A stretch of 64,000 nucleotides of DNA from JAJDXW01 sp965202895 (GCA_965202895.1 OZ241901.1:3472001-3536000); one strand, 5' to 3'. Numbered from the stretch's first letter, positions 37,276 through 46,749 are shown. Notes: generated from the sequence alone by a model not told the origin. Numbers and translations: made by a program.

Positions 37276-37400
37276 GCAAAGCGGGCAGGACACCCGCGTC
37301 CGCCAGGACGCGCCGCTCCCAGGAGACCCGGCCCGCGGGCGCTGCCCATCATGGCCCGTTGGCCCGACGCGAAGCCCGGCTGGATTGCAGGGGAGGGCTG

Positions 37401-38516
37401 ATGGCGGCAGTCCACTATCACGAAGGACGCTTCCCGCCCGAGGAGCGTCTCGACTGGCCGGCGCTCATCCCGCTGATCGGTCCGGCGGTCGCGGCGGTGG
37501 CGCGCTACGACGGGGCGCTCGCCGCCATTCCCAACCCCCGCGTCCTGCTCTCGCCCATGACGACCCAGGAAGCGGTGCTCTCCTCGCGCATCGAGGGTAC
37601 CCAGGCCACCATGGGCGAGGTCCTGGAGTTCGAGGCCGGGCAGGAAGCGGAGTCCCCCGAGCGCCGGGCCGACATCCACGAGGTGCTCGACTACCGCGCC
37701 GCGATGCGGGAGGCGGAGCGGATGCTCGAGATGCTGCTCCTCTGCCAGCGGGTCGTCCGGGAGGCGCACCGGGTGCTGCTTTCCGGGGTGCGCGGCGAGG
37801 GCAAGTCCCCCGGCGACTACCGGCGCATCCCCAACTGGATCGGCCCGCCCGGCTGCGCCGTGGAGGAGGCGGCCTTCGTGCCCGTCGGGGCGGAGAAGCT
37901 CCCCGAGGCCATGAGCGCATGGGAGCGGTACGTGCACCACGAGGCCCCCGATCGGCTGGTGCAGCTCGCCGTCCTGCACGCGGAGTTCGAGGCCCTGCAC
38001 CCGTTCCTGGACGGCAACGGCCGCCTGGGCCGGATGCTGGTCCCCCTGTTCCTCTGGCAGTGCGGCCTCATCGGCCAGCCCATGTTCTACGTCAGCGCCT
38101 ATTTCGAGGCCCGCCGCGACGCCTACTACGAGGGGCTGCTCGCCGTCTCCCGCGACGACGACTGGACCGGGTGGTGCCGGTTCTTCCTGAAGGCGGTCCG
38201 GGCGCAGGCCGAGGAGAACCTGACGAAGGCCCGGGGGATCCTCGACCTCTACGAGGACATGAAGGGGCGGGTGGCGGACGTGACCCGCTCCCGCTACGCC
38301 ATCCACACCCTGGACTGGATCTTCGAGCATCAGATCTTCAACAGCGGCAGCTTCGCAGCCAACGCGGGGGTCCCGGACCGCACGGCGCGGCGGCTTCTGG
38401 CCGCGCTCTGCGACCACGGGATATTGCGGGTGATGAGGCCCGGGAACGGCCGCCGGGGAACCATCCTCGTGTTCCCGGACCTCCTGAACATCGCCGAGGG
38501 GAGGGACGTGTTTTGA
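37401..38516 (+). CDS. Fic family protein (class II adenylyltransferase)
   Basis: A 371-residue Fic protein. The catalytic loop HPFLDGNGRLGR begins at His200, so AMP transfer activity should be intact. The self-inhibitory helix motif SSRIEG (Ser61 to Gly66, with the regulatory Glu65) is N-terminal, placing it in class II Fic. A winged-helix-like C-terminus (NAGVPDRTARRLLAALCDHGILR) is probably DNA-binding. The ATG at 37401 follows GGGAGGG. It lies within the R-M island and has no separate antitoxin gene because inhibition is in cis. Confidence 0.9.
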   Translation: MAAVHYHEGRFPPEERLDWPALIPLIGPAVAAVARYDGALAAIPNPRVLLSPMTTQEAVLSSRIEGTQATMGEVLEFEAGQEAESPERRADIHEVLDYRAAMREAERMLEMLLLCQRVVREAHRVLLSGVRGEGKSPGDYRRIPNWIGPPGCAVEEAAFVPVGAEKLPEAMSAWERYVHHEAPDRLVQLAVLHAEFEALHPFLDGNGRLGRMLVPLFLWQCGLIGQPMFYVSAYFEARRDAYYEGLLAVSRDDDWTGWCRFFLKAVRAQAEENLTKARGILDLYEDMKGRVADVTRSRYAIHTLDWIFEHQIFNSGSFAANAGVPDRTARRLLAALCDHGILRVMRPGNGRRGTILVFPDLLNIAEGRDVF

Positions 38517-38520
38517 CGGC

Positions 38521-38753
38521 CATCCGTGTCCGGCAAATCGTCTCGCCGGCCATATTCCGACAAATATGGCCGGCAACGAGATTTGGCGGTCACCGATGTC
38601 CGGCAAGCGACGCTGGGGTCCCGACCGGCCGGAGGAAGGGCAGGGAGGAACGTGCTTGCTGGTCATCCATGTCCGGCAAGTCGTCTCGCCGGCCATATTC
38701 CGACAAATATGGCCGACAACGAAAATTGCCGGCCACCGACGTCCGGCAAGTCG
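38521..38753. repeat. Pair of ~88-bp direct repeats, each with a palindrome
   Basis: Two copies (38521-38608 and 38664-38753) share the order: CATCCGTGTCCGGCAAATCG, then palindrome arms GCCGGCCATATT and AATATGGCC(GGC) around CCGACA, then a GGTCACCGATGTCCGGCAAG-like block. They directly follow the Fic stop codon, separated by 55 bp of GC-rich DNA. Nothing else in 38517-38860 was recognised. Confidence 0.75.
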
Positions 38754-38869
38754 TCTTGATCGACATCTTGCCGGCCGGCGCGACGGTGCGTGCGGTCAAC
38801 GTGGCGAAAGTCACTCCCCGTCCTGAGATGGAAGGCTCATCCGCACCTAGCGCCGCGCCCGCGCCTCGC

Positions 38870-39212
38870 CGCCTCCCGCTTCCCGGCGCTACGCTTCCAT
38901 CCCGCGCTCGCGTACCAGGACGAGTCGAGCCGGCGCCGCTTCCCGCCCTGGTCGCCGCCGTCCACGCACTGCCGGCCGCGCCGCCGCGCTCTCGGCCGGC
39001 AGCCTTGCCGCCTTCGTCACGCCCCCCGCCTTCTCATCGCCGCCGATCGCGATGCCAAGGGCCGACGCGCCGCGGCCACGCTCGAAGCCCGGGCTCTCGC
39101 CCAGAGCATCGCCGCTACCGTCCTCTCCCCCGAGGGCGGCGACTTCAACGACGACCTCACCGCCCTCGGGCCGCAGGCGCTGGCCGCGCGGCTCGGCCAC
39201 AGCACGATGTAA
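38870..39212 (+). pseudogene. Decayed toprim-domain protein, C-terminal part
   Basis: Pieces in different frames assemble a toprim-type C-terminus: LRFHPALAYQDESSRRR, then LPALVAAVHALP in a second frame, then PRLLIAADRDAKGRRAAATL and LSPEGGDFNDDLTALGPQALAARL to a stop at 39212. The DRD motif and GGDFNDDL are characteristic of toprim domains found in plasmid/phage primase-like proteins. There are at least two frameshifts and no start. Confidence 0.6.
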
Positions 39213-39282
39213 AGTACGTTGACGGAACCGCCCGGACATGCCGGTGCGGGCCACGAAACCGCCACTTGTGAGAGCTTGCGCC

Positions 39283-39759
39283 GTGAACCCGCACGACCTG
39301 ATACAGACCGCCCGCCGCTTGGCGGAGTCCGGCGCACCGCAGCCCACACAAGCCGACCTGCGCCGCGCGGTCAGCACGGCGTATTACGCACTGTTCCACT
39401 GCTTGGCCGGCACCGCCGCGGACCTGCTCACCGGCGCCAGCCGCGGCAAGGAGTGGCATCAGGTGTACCGTGCCCTTGAGCACGGAAAGGCCCGGAGCGC
39501 ATGTCGGCAGCAAGGGGTGATACGGACGTTTCCAATGGAGATTTACAGCTTCGCCGAGGCGCTCGTCGACTTGCAGGATGCGCGGCACCATGCGGACTAC
39601 TCGCTTGAAGGCCGGTATTCCAAGCAAGAGGTTCTTGTGATAATCGACGTAGCCGAGCACGCCATCGACCGGTTCGAGCAGGCCGACGCCCGGCATCGGC
39701 GCGCGTTCGTCGTTCATGTGCTGTTCAAGCGGCGCCGGCCACAGGAGGTTTCGAGATGA
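39283..39759 (+). CDS. HEPN-like domain protein
   Basis: A 158-residue helical protein. It has TQADLRRAVSTAYYALFHCLAG and LQDARHHADYSLEG, a HEPN-like arrangement with a possible R-H-H ribonuclease-type motif near residue 108. Start is GTG at 39283; an ATG at 39238 would add 15 residues before the first helix. The stop overlaps the next gene by 4 bp (ATGA). It resembles toxin components of two-gene modules, but no MNT partner is present, so the pairing with the following 98-residue protein is the unusual feature. Confidence 0.65.
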   Translation: MNPHDLIQTARRLAESGAPQPTQADLRRAVSTAYYALFHCLAGTAADLLTGASRGKEWHQVYRALEHGKARSACRQQGVIRTFPMEIYSFAEALVDLQDARHHADYSLEGRYSKQEVLVIIDVAEHAIDRFEQADARHRRAFVVHVLFKRRRPQEVSR

Positions 39760-40052
39760 ACGAGCAGCAGGTACGCGAGGTCGCCGAGGCGGCCTTCAAG
39801 CGCCACTTCGGAGACGTTGGGATCGTCCGAATCAACATCCGGCAGAGGCTCGACTTCGAGGACGACCCCGCCGTGGACGTGAACATCATCTACGACGACG
39901 AATCCGGGCAAGTGACCGGTCGCGGCTTCCTGGGTGTCCTGTCGGAAGTCGTCGACAAGACATGGCGGGAGGGAAAGGACGACCTCGGCTACCCCTACCT
40001 CCGCCTCATCGCCAAGTCCGACATCGGCCAGCGCGATCCGGCCACGGTCTGA
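39756..40052 (+). CDS. 98-residue partner of the HEPN-like protein
   Basis: A small acidic alpha/beta protein: MNEQQVREVAEAAFKRHFGD then strands RINIRQRLDF and VDVNIIYDDESGQVTG. I recognise no family with confidence. It is translationally coupled to the HEPN-like gene by a 4-bp overlap, which in this context suggests an antitoxin or modulator. No membrane segment or signal is visible. Confidence 0.6.
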   Translation: MNEQQVREVAEAAFKRHFGDVGIVRINIRQRLDFEDDPAVDVNIIYDDESGQVTGRGFLGVLSEVVDKTWREGKDDLGYPYLRLIAKSDIGQRDPATV

Positions 40053-40089
40053 CGACTTGGGTGTAAACGGTTGACCGTTTGACGCAGGA

Positions 40090-40165
40090 GTGAGCCGGTC
40101 ACCGGGCCGCACGCCCATCGCCTCCAGGACCCGCGCGGGGAAGGTGACCTGATGCCTGGACGCCG
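40090..40165 (-). pseudogene. Fragment of an AbrB/MazE-type antitoxin
   Basis: The minus strand reads QVTFPARVLEAMGVRPGDRL, the swapped-hairpin start of AbrB/SpoVT DNA-binding antitoxins, then loses the pattern. No start codon or C-terminus is present. It sits between the HEPN module and the helicase remnant. Confidence 0.45.
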
Positions 40166-41618
40166 CTCCCACCCCCGCCGCCGTAACGCACCGCCTCCGC
40201 TGCCCTTTTCGGGGAAGCTGGTGCTGCGCCAGTGGCTGCTTGGCCTGTTCGGCGTCGAGCGCTTCGACCGGCTTGCCGGGCACCTGCGGGAGGAATCGCT
40301 CGAAGGGCTGGACGCGGACAACGTCCACCGCTTCCATCATGCCCTGTGCCTGCACCTGCCCGCGGAGCGGCGGCCGGCCCTGCCGGACGAGGCGCTGCTG
40401 GAGCACGATCAGGCGATCGTCGCCGTCACCGCCCGCCTGAACGAGCCACGCATCGTCCGGGGCGAGCGCCCGATCGCCTGGAAGTACTTCCAGTACCTCG
40501 CGCTGCTCTTCACCGAGATCTACCTCGACCGCTGGTTCCGCGACCCGCGGGCGCTGCTCGCGGCGCTGAACGCGCACGTCGCCGCGTTCAACGAGGGCAA
40601 GGCGGAGGCCGACCGCATCTCCCCGTTCGGCGAGGCCGCTACCGAAACCGAGGCTTCGGCGCAGCTCGACAAGCTGGCGTTCTGGATGGCCACCGGCAGC
40701 GGCAAGACGCTGCTCATGCACGCCCATATCCTCCAGTACCGGCGCCTGCTCGTGCGCCACGGCCGCGCCCGCGACCTCAACCGCATCCTCCTGCTCACGC
40801 CGAACGAAGGGCTCTCGCGCCAGCACCTTCGCGAGCTCGAGACGGCGGGGATCGAGGCGGAGATCTTCGACAAGCAGGGCCGGGGACCGGGCGGTCGGGG
40901 GCTCTTCGCCGGACGGGCGGTCGAGATCCTGGAGATCACCAAGCTCAGGGACGAGATGGGGGACCGGACCGTCGCCGTAGAGGCGTTCGAGGGGAACAAC
41001 CTCGTGCTGATCGACGAGGGGCATCGCGGGGCCGCCGCAGGGGAGGGCGGCGCGTGGATGCGCTTCCGCAACGCGCTCTGCGAACGGGGCTTCTCCTTCG
41101 AGTACTCGGCGACCTTCGGGCAGGCGGTCAAGGGCAACCCGGGCCTCGGCGACCTCTATGCCCGGAGCACGCTCTTCGACTACTCCTACCGCTGGTTCCA
41201 CGGCGACGGCTTCGGCAAGGACTACCGGATCCTGAACCTCGACGACGACGGCAGCGGCAGCGGCGACGGTGCGGGGTGGATGGCGACCTGGCTCACCGCC
41301 TGCCTGCTTGCCTTCTTCCAGCAACAACGGCTCTACCGCGAGCACGAGGCGGCGCTCCGGCCCTTCCACCTGGAACGCCCGCTCCGGATCTTCGTCGGCG
41401 GCCGGGTCACCGCCACCCTTGCGAAGCGCGATGCCTCGGACATCGTGGAGATCCTGCGCTTCCTGGCCGGCTACGTGTCGGACCGCGCCGGCAGCGTCGC
41501 GCGCATCCGGGAGATCCTGAGCCGGGGGCTCGTCTCTGCGGCCGGGGAGAACCTCTTCGCCGGGCGCCATCTCGTGGAACGCCGCGGCGCGGACGAAGCC
41601 GACTCGGGATCGGGATGA
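40152..41618 (+). pseudogene. Truncated DEAD/DEAH helicase of a type III-like restriction enzyme (Res)
   Basis: A 488-residue N-terminal half of a superfamily 2 helicase/restriction subunit. Walker A MATGSGKT has Lys185, and Walker B DEGH lies at 288-291. The frame then runs to DILGYVSDRAGSVARIREIL-like sequence and ends by 41618 without the second helicase domain or the nuclease domain. Members of this family exceed 850 residues. Its natural partner is the methyltransferase whose remnant lies at 34774-35925; order and strand match a mod-res operon later split by insertions. Could still produce an ATPase fragment. Confidence 0.75.
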
Positions 41619-41734
41619 GGATCTTCGGGTGCGGCACCGGTGCGGATCTGCTGGAGCGCACGGCGCGTCTCGTCTGACCGGACCCGGCCCCCCGCATCCG
41701 GAGCTCGCGGGGAGAATTCGACCGAAAGAGACCC

Positions 41735-43417
41735 CTAGGGAGCCCCGTCCGCCGCCCGGCGAGCGTTCGCGGCGTCCTCGGCCCCGAGCCCGTAGACCTC
41801 GCGGGCGGTTCCGGCGGTGATGAGGCCCTCCTCGAGGTCCGCGAGCACCTTCGCCCGGGGCCGGTTCGCGGGGTCGCCGAAGCCGCCCCCGCCCGCGTCC
41901 CGCATCGTGAAGCGCTGTCCCGGGGCCACCGTGTGCGCGCCCTTGGGATGGACCGGGCGGCCGTCGATCAGGAGGGTGCGCCGGCTTCCGTCGCCTCCGC
42001 CGAAGAGGCCGCGGGCGGGAAACTCCGACCGGGGCGCGACGCAGAACGCGGTGAACGTGGAGCCGGTGTCGTTGCGAAACTCGATCTCCTGGCCGAGCCC
42101 ACCGCGCGCCTCGCCGTGACCGCCCGTGTCGGGGAGCAGGCGCTTGTGCACGACGGTGACCCCGGTCAGGGACTCCCACATCTCGACCGGAACCGCCCGC
42201 ATGTTCGACGGCCCCGGAATGGTGTCGGCTCCGTCGAACCCCCGGAGGGCTCCGAAGCCTCCGGTCGAGAAGTAGATGGTGGACATCGGATGGCCGTCCG
42301 GGCGGGCGCCCTGGAAGGTGACGATGTTCATCATGCCGCAGTCCGCCTGCACCCGCCCGGGCGCCGCCTCCGCGAGCGTCCGGAAGACGAGAGGTACGAC
42401 CATGTGGCCGGTCACGTGCCGCCCCCCGGTCGGGCAGGGCGGCTGCGCGTTCAGGATCGAGTCCTCGGGCGCGCTCACTCGGATCGGAGCCACCGCGCCC
42501 TCGTTGTTCGGCATCTCGGGCACGGTCAGGCACTTCACCGCGTAGCAGGCCATCGCGCGCGTGTAGCAGAACGGCACGTTGATGCCGCGGTCGACCGGGG
42601 CCGAAGTCCCGGAGAAGTCGAGGCCGATCCCCCGGCGGGCAACCTCGGCGCGGCACGCGAGGCGCAGGGGTTCGTCGATGCCCTCGATGTCGATGGCTCC
42701 TTCCCAGACGCCGTCACGGAGATCGGCGATCCGATCCCGGATGGCCCGCTCGCTCTGGCCGCGGATGGCCGCGGAGAGGGGGGCGAGGTCGTCCAGGCCG
42801 TACTCGTCCATGAATTCCAGGAGCTGGCGGGCCCCGACCTCGTTGCAGGCGATGTTGGCCATGAGGTCGCCGAAGACCTGCTCCGGCACCCGCACGTTGC
42901 TGCGGATGACGTCGAACGTCGGCTCGTCGAGCCGCCCGCCCCGCACCAGCTTGCACACGGGAAGGCGCAGCCCCTCGTGGAAGATCTCCGACGCGGCGGC
43001 GCCGAAGCCGAGGCCGCCGATGTCCGGCAGGTGGGTGATGCTCATCGTGTAGGCGGCGATCCTGCCGTCCCGGAAGACCGGCCGCATCACGTTGACGTCG
43101 AAGAGATGGCCCGTCCCCATCCAGGCGTCGTTGGTGGCGACGACGTCGCCCGGCTCCAGCGATTCCGGCGGGAACTTCGCGAGCATGTGCCGCAGGGTGG
43201 GGGCGGCGGTCCCGGTGAACGACGGGACGCTGTAGCTGCCCTGGGCGACGGAGTTTCCCTCCGCGTCGAGGACCACCACCGAGAGGTCGCCGCTCTCCCG
43301 GACGATGGTGGAGAACGAACTTCGCACGAGGGCGGAGATGATCTCGTCGGTGATTCCGATGAGCCGGTCCCACATGATCGAGAGGCTTACCGCGTCGATC
43401 GCACCGGGATTCGTCAT
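41735..43417 (-). CDS. hyuB: Hydantoinase B/oxoprolinase family subunit
   Basis: A 560-residue beta subunit. Family segments are ATNDAWMGTGHLFDVNVMRPVF near residue 94, ACNEVGARQLLEFMDEY near 190 and MRDAGGGGFGDPANRP near 515. With the alpha subunit it opens hydantoins or N-methylhydantoin/oxoproline at the cost of ATP, or carboxylates ketones in the acetone-carboxylase branch. The ATG at 43417 overlaps the stop of hyuA by 4 bp, so the subunits are coupled. The substrate cannot be told from sequence. Confidence 0.88.
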   Translation of the reverse strand: MTNPGAIDAVSLSIMWDRLIGITDEIISALVRSSFSTIVRESGDLSVVVLDAEGNSVAQGSYSVPSFTGTAAPTLRHMLAKFPPESLEPGDVVATNDAWMGTGHLFDVNVMRPVFRDGRIAAYTMSITHLPDIGGLGFGAAASEIFHEGLRLPVCKLVRGGRLDEPTFDVIRSNVRVPEQVFGDLMANIACNEVGARQLLEFMDEYGLDDLAPLSAAIRGQSERAIRDRIADLRDGVWEGAIDIEGIDEPLRLACRAEVARRGIGLDFSGTSAPVDRGINVPFCYTRAMACYAVKCLTVPEMPNNEGAVAPIRVSAPEDSILNAQPPCPTGGRHVTGHMVVPLVFRTLAEAAPGRVQADCGMMNIVTFQGARPDGHPMSTIYFSTGGFGALRGFDGADTIPGPSNMRAVPVEMWESLTGVTVVHKRLLPDTGGHGEARGGLGQEIEFRNDTGSTFTAFCVAPRSEFPARGLFGGGDGSRRTLLIDGRPVHPKGAHTVAPGQRFTMRDAGGGGFGDPANRPRAKVLADLEEGLITAGTAREVYGLGAEDAANARRAADGAP

Positions 43418-45501
43418 TCTCCCCCTCCATTCGCCAGCTCGGCCACGAGGTTGAGGCGTTCGTCCACCGTCGCCCGATCCCCCGGGCCGAGCACGCAGGT
43501 GGATTCGGGCTCCTCGATGACGGCCGGACCCTCCACCGCCGCCCCCGGCTCGAGCGCGTACCGGTCGAGCACTTCGCACTCGACGAACGCGTCCCCGAAC
43601 CAGACCCGGCGGGCCTGCTTCGCCCCCGCGCGCACGGCGCCCCGGAGCCCGCGGTAGTCGAGCGCCGCCTCCGGGCCTGCCGCCTCCACCTTCCAGCTCA
43701 CGATCTCGAGCGGCTCGTCGAGAAACGTCTCCGCGAAGATCTCCGCGTACCTGGCGCGAAAGAGATCGCCCAGCCGCCCGAAGGCGTCGGCCCGGCCCGG
43801 GCCGGAGCCGCCCCCGGGGAGGGTCACCTCGATCTCGTAGCCTTGCCCCTGGTAGCGCATGTCCAGCCGACAGGCGATGGCCGGGTCCGGAACCCCGGCC
43901 CGGTGCAGGAATCCGGACGCCTCCTCGACGAGCGGTGCGAGGTCGCGTTCGAATTCGTCCGCATCGAGGTCCCCCACGAACACCCGCCGCGACCGCGAGA
44001 CCTCGAAGCCGAGCGGGCTCGCCAGCAGCCCCAGGGCCGACATGACCCCGGCCCCGATCGGGAACACGACCCGGGGGACCCGGAGCTTGCGGGCGATGGC
44101 GAGCGCGTGCACCGGGCCGGAGCCCCCGAACGCGACCATGGACGAGCTCCGATAGTCGAACCCGCGTTCCGAGGCATGGATCCGGAACGCCCGCGCCACG
44201 TCCTCGTTCGCGATCTCGTGCACCCCCCAGGCGGCCCGGATCGGATCGAGCCCCGCCGGCGCCGCCACGCTGCGCTCGATCGCGGCGCGCGCGGCCTCCG
44301 CGTCGAGACGCATCTCCCCGCCGAGGAAGGAGCCGGGGTCGAGGTAGCCGAGCACCAGGTTCGCGTCCGTCAGGGTGGCCCCGGTCCCGCCCCTCCCGTA
44401 GCAGGCGGGGCCTGGGTCCGCGCCCGCGCTCCGCGGCCCGACCCGGATGAGCCCGCGTTCGTCGACCCCGGCGAGCGACCCGCCCCCGGACCCGATCTCG
44501 ATCATGTCGATGACTGGCAGCTTGGCCGGAAGGCCGCTGCCGCGCTTGTACTCGTGCACCCGGCCGACCTCGAGGTCGTATTGCTTGAGGGGTGCGAACC
44601 GCCGGATGAGGGCGCCCTTCGCGGTGGTGCCGCCCATGTCGAACGAGAGGAGATCCGGGAGCCCGAGGGCGCGTCCGTGGCGGGCGGACATGAGGGCTCC
44701 CGCCGCGGGACCGGACTCGAGGGCCCGGACCGGGAAACGCCGCGCCGTCTCCGGGACGATCGAAGCCCCGGACGACGTCATGATATGGAGCCGGCCGGCG
44801 AACCCGAGCGCCGAGAGCCCGTGTTCGAGCCGTTCGACGTAGCGGTCGAACATCGGCTGGGCGTAGGCGTTCATCGTCGCGGTGGTCCAGCGCTCGTACT
44901 CGCGCATGTTCGCGAAGACGTCCGCGGAGCGGGAGACGTGCAGCCCGGGAAACTCGCCGCGGACGAGGTCCTCCGCGGCCTCCTCGTGGGCCGGGTTGGC
45001 GTAGGCGTGGAGGAAGCAGACGGCGAGCGCCTCGATGCCGGCCGAGTCGACCAGATCGCGCACCGCCGCGCGCACTTCCTCCGGATCCAGCGGCTCGACC
45101 ACCGCACCGTCGGCCGCGACCCGCTCGCGGACCTCCCGGCGGCGGCGGCGCGGGACGAGGGGATCGGGCCACCGGAGCCGGAGGTCGAACAGGTCGTAGC
45201 GCTGCTCGAAGCCCATGTCGAGGATGTCGCGGAACCCCGCGGTCACCAGCATCCCGGTCGTCGCCCCGCGACGCTCGATGATCGAGTTGGTGACGAGGGT
45301 GGTGCCGTGGGCGATCGCATCGACCCCGGCCACCGGGACGTTCTCGCGGGCGAGCAGGGCGGCCGCGCCCTCGACCACCGCGGCCGAGGGGTCGGCCGGC
45401 GTGGTGAGCCGCTTGTAGACCGCGACCCGGCCGCCGTCTTCGTCGAAGAGGGCGAAGTCGGTGAACGTCCCTCCGATGTCCACGCCGAGCCGCCAGGTCA
45501 T
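43414..45501 (-). CDS. hyuA: Hydantoinase A/oxoprolinase family subunit
   Basis: A 695-residue alpha subunit of the ASKHA-type ATPase fold. The phosphate-binding LGVDIGGTFTDFALFDEDGG is at the N-terminus, a second nucleotide motif SFDMGGTTAKGALI lies near residue 290, and GPACYGRGGTGATLTDANL near 365. It couples ATP hydrolysis to ring opening or carboxylation with HyuB. ATG at 45501; the downstream hyuB overlaps by 4 bp. A second HyuA-like protein of different sequence is encoded at 56.3 kb. Confidence 0.9.
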   Translation of the reverse strand: MTWRLGVDIGGTFTDFALFDEDGGRVAVYKRLTTPADPSAAVVEGAAALLARENVPVAGVDAIAHGTTLVTNSIIERRGATTGMLVTAGFRDILDMGFEQRYDLFDLRLRWPDPLVPRRRRREVRERVAADGAVVEPLDPEEVRAAVRDLVDSAGIEALAVCFLHAYANPAHEEAAEDLVRGEFPGLHVSRSADVFANMREYERWTTATMNAYAQPMFDRYVERLEHGLSALGFAGRLHIMTSSGASIVPETARRFPVRALESGPAAGALMSARHGRALGLPDLLSFDMGGTTAKGALIRRFAPLKQYDLEVGRVHEYKRGSGLPAKLPVIDMIEIGSGGGSLAGVDERGLIRVGPRSAGADPGPACYGRGGTGATLTDANLVLGYLDPGSFLGGEMRLDAEAARAAIERSVAAPAGLDPIRAAWGVHEIANEDVARAFRIHASERGFDYRSSSMVAFGGSGPVHALAIARKLRVPRVVFPIGAGVMSALGLLASPLGFEVSRSRRVFVGDLDADEFERDLAPLVEEASGFLHRAGVPDPAIACRLDMRYQGQGYEIEVTLPGGGSGPGRADAFGRLGDLFRARYAEIFAETFLDEPLEIVSWKVEAAGPEAALDYRGLRGAVRAGAKQARRVWFGDAFVECEVLDRYALEPGAAVEGPAVIEEPESTCVLGPGDRATVDERLNLVAELANGGGE

Positions 45502-45828
45502 GGGTGGGGAGGTCTCCTTGCGCCGGGTCGGGTCGGCTCGGGTCGCACCGGGTCCGCTGCCTGTCGGGGCTGGCCGCCGCGCCGGTCGCGCCGAGCGGAT
45601 CGAGCGAGGTGGTAGTGGAGAGCGGATGGATTCCAGAATAACATCGCGGTCGCGGAGGCACGGGAGGCCGTCGCGGAGCCCGTCGGCCGCTTCCGTTCTG
45701 CCGCGCGGCCCCTCGTCCCCGCTCCGGCGGCCGCGGGCGGATCCGTCGGGAGGGGCCGCCGTTCGCGGTCCATGTTCGCCGGGGCGCCTTTCCTCCCTCC
45801 CCGCACCCCGATTCGCCTCGATCCCCAA
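45502..45828. other. Divergent intergenic region, no element recognised
   Basis: About 327 bp between the divergent hyuA and ribokinase genes, so it should hold both promoters. A GGGTCGGGTCGGCTCGGGTC run is near 45525. I saw no clear promoter boxes, riboswitch-like structure or copy of the A, B or C repeats. Confidence 0.4.
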
Positions 45829-46749
45829 ATGGTCATCGTCTTCGGTTCGATCAACATCGACGTCGCGATCCGCCTCGACCGACTCCCCGAGCGAGGGGAG
45901 ACCGTGTTGGGGCGCGGGTGCATGGTCTCCCCCGGAGGCAAGGGCGCCAACCAGGCCCATGCGGCGCGGCGGGCCGGCGCGCCGGTGGCGATGGCCGGCA
46001 TGGTCGGGGCGGACGCCTTCGCCGCCCCCGCCCTTGCCCGGCTGCGGGCGGAGGGGGTCGATCTCTCGCGGGTCGGGGAGGCCGACGAGCCCACCGGCTG
46101 TGCGACGATCTGGGTGGAGGAGGGCGCCGGTGCGAGCACCATCGCGGTCGCTTCCGGGGCCAACACGCGGCTGGCCCACTCCCAGGTCCCGGACGAGCTG
46201 CTGGACGAGGATGCCGTCCTGCTGCTGCAGCACGAGACGCCGCTCGAAGAGAACCGGCGCCTCGTGGAGCGCGCGTCGCGGCGCGGGTGCCGGATCCTGC
46301 TGAACGCCGCCCCCGCGTTTCCGGTCCCGGACGACGTCCTCGCCGCCCTCGACGTCCTCATCGTGAACGAGGTCGAGATCGTCCAAGTGGCGGCCCACGC
46401 GGGGGGCGGGGACGAGCCCCCGCGGAGCCTTCCCGAATGGCTCGCGCGCCGCTTCGGGCTGACCGTGGCGGCCACCTTCGGCGCCGAGGGGTCGGTCTGC
46501 CACACCAAGCGGGAGGCGATCCACACCCCTGCGCTCGAGATCCGGCCGGTGGACACGACCGGAGCGGGGGATACCTACGCGGGGGTTCTCGCCGCCTCAC
46601 TCGCCGCGGGCCTCCCCCTGCGCGAGGCAGCCCGCTTCGCCACCGTGGCCGGATCCCTTGCCTGCACCCGGCCCGGCGCGCAGTCGTCGCAGCCCGCTTG
46701 GGCCGAGATCGAGGCCGCGGTCGCCGACCTGCCGTTCCCGCCGGGCTGA
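45829..46749 (+). CDS. Ribokinase-family (PfkB) sugar kinase
   Basis: A 306-residue PfkB-fold kinase. The N-terminal SINIDVAIRLDRLPERGETV and GGKGANQAHAARR near residue 43 bind the sugar; PVDTTGAGDTYAGVLAA near residue 244 holds the anion hole and catalytic Asp. ATG at 45829 starts right at the first strand, so I prefer it over 45772. It phosphorylates ribose, deoxyribose or another nucleoside-derived sugar. It is divergent from hyuA, and the two could belong to pyrimidine/hydantoin metabolism, but that is inference. Confidence 0.9.
   Translation: MVIVFGSINIDVAIRLDRLPERGETVLGRGCMVSPGGKGANQAHAARRAGAPVAMAGMVGADAFAAPALARLRAEGVDLSRVGEADEPTGCATIWVEEGAGASTIAVASGANTRLAHSQVPDELLDEDAVLLLQHETPLEENRRLVERASRRGCRILLNAAPAFPVPDDVLAALDVLIVNEVEIVQVAAHAGGGDEPPRSLPEWLARRFGLTVAATFGAEGSVCHTKREAIHTPALEIRPVDTTGAGDTYAGVLAASLAAGLPLREAARFATVAGSLACTRPGAQSSQPAWAEIEAAVADLPFPPG

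Noticed and set aside
38521..38753. Possible CRISPR array
   Set aside because: There are only two long copies with no regular spacing or spacers.
45772..45828. Upstream start for ribokinase
   Set aside because: The extra residues (FAGAPFLPPRTPIRLDPQ) precede the first beta strand and match no ribokinase N-terminus.
43414..46524. Very long extension of hyuA upstream to 46524
   Set aside because: The family N-terminus (LGVDIGGTFTDF) begins at 45501. Upstream codons run over the divergent ribokinase gene.
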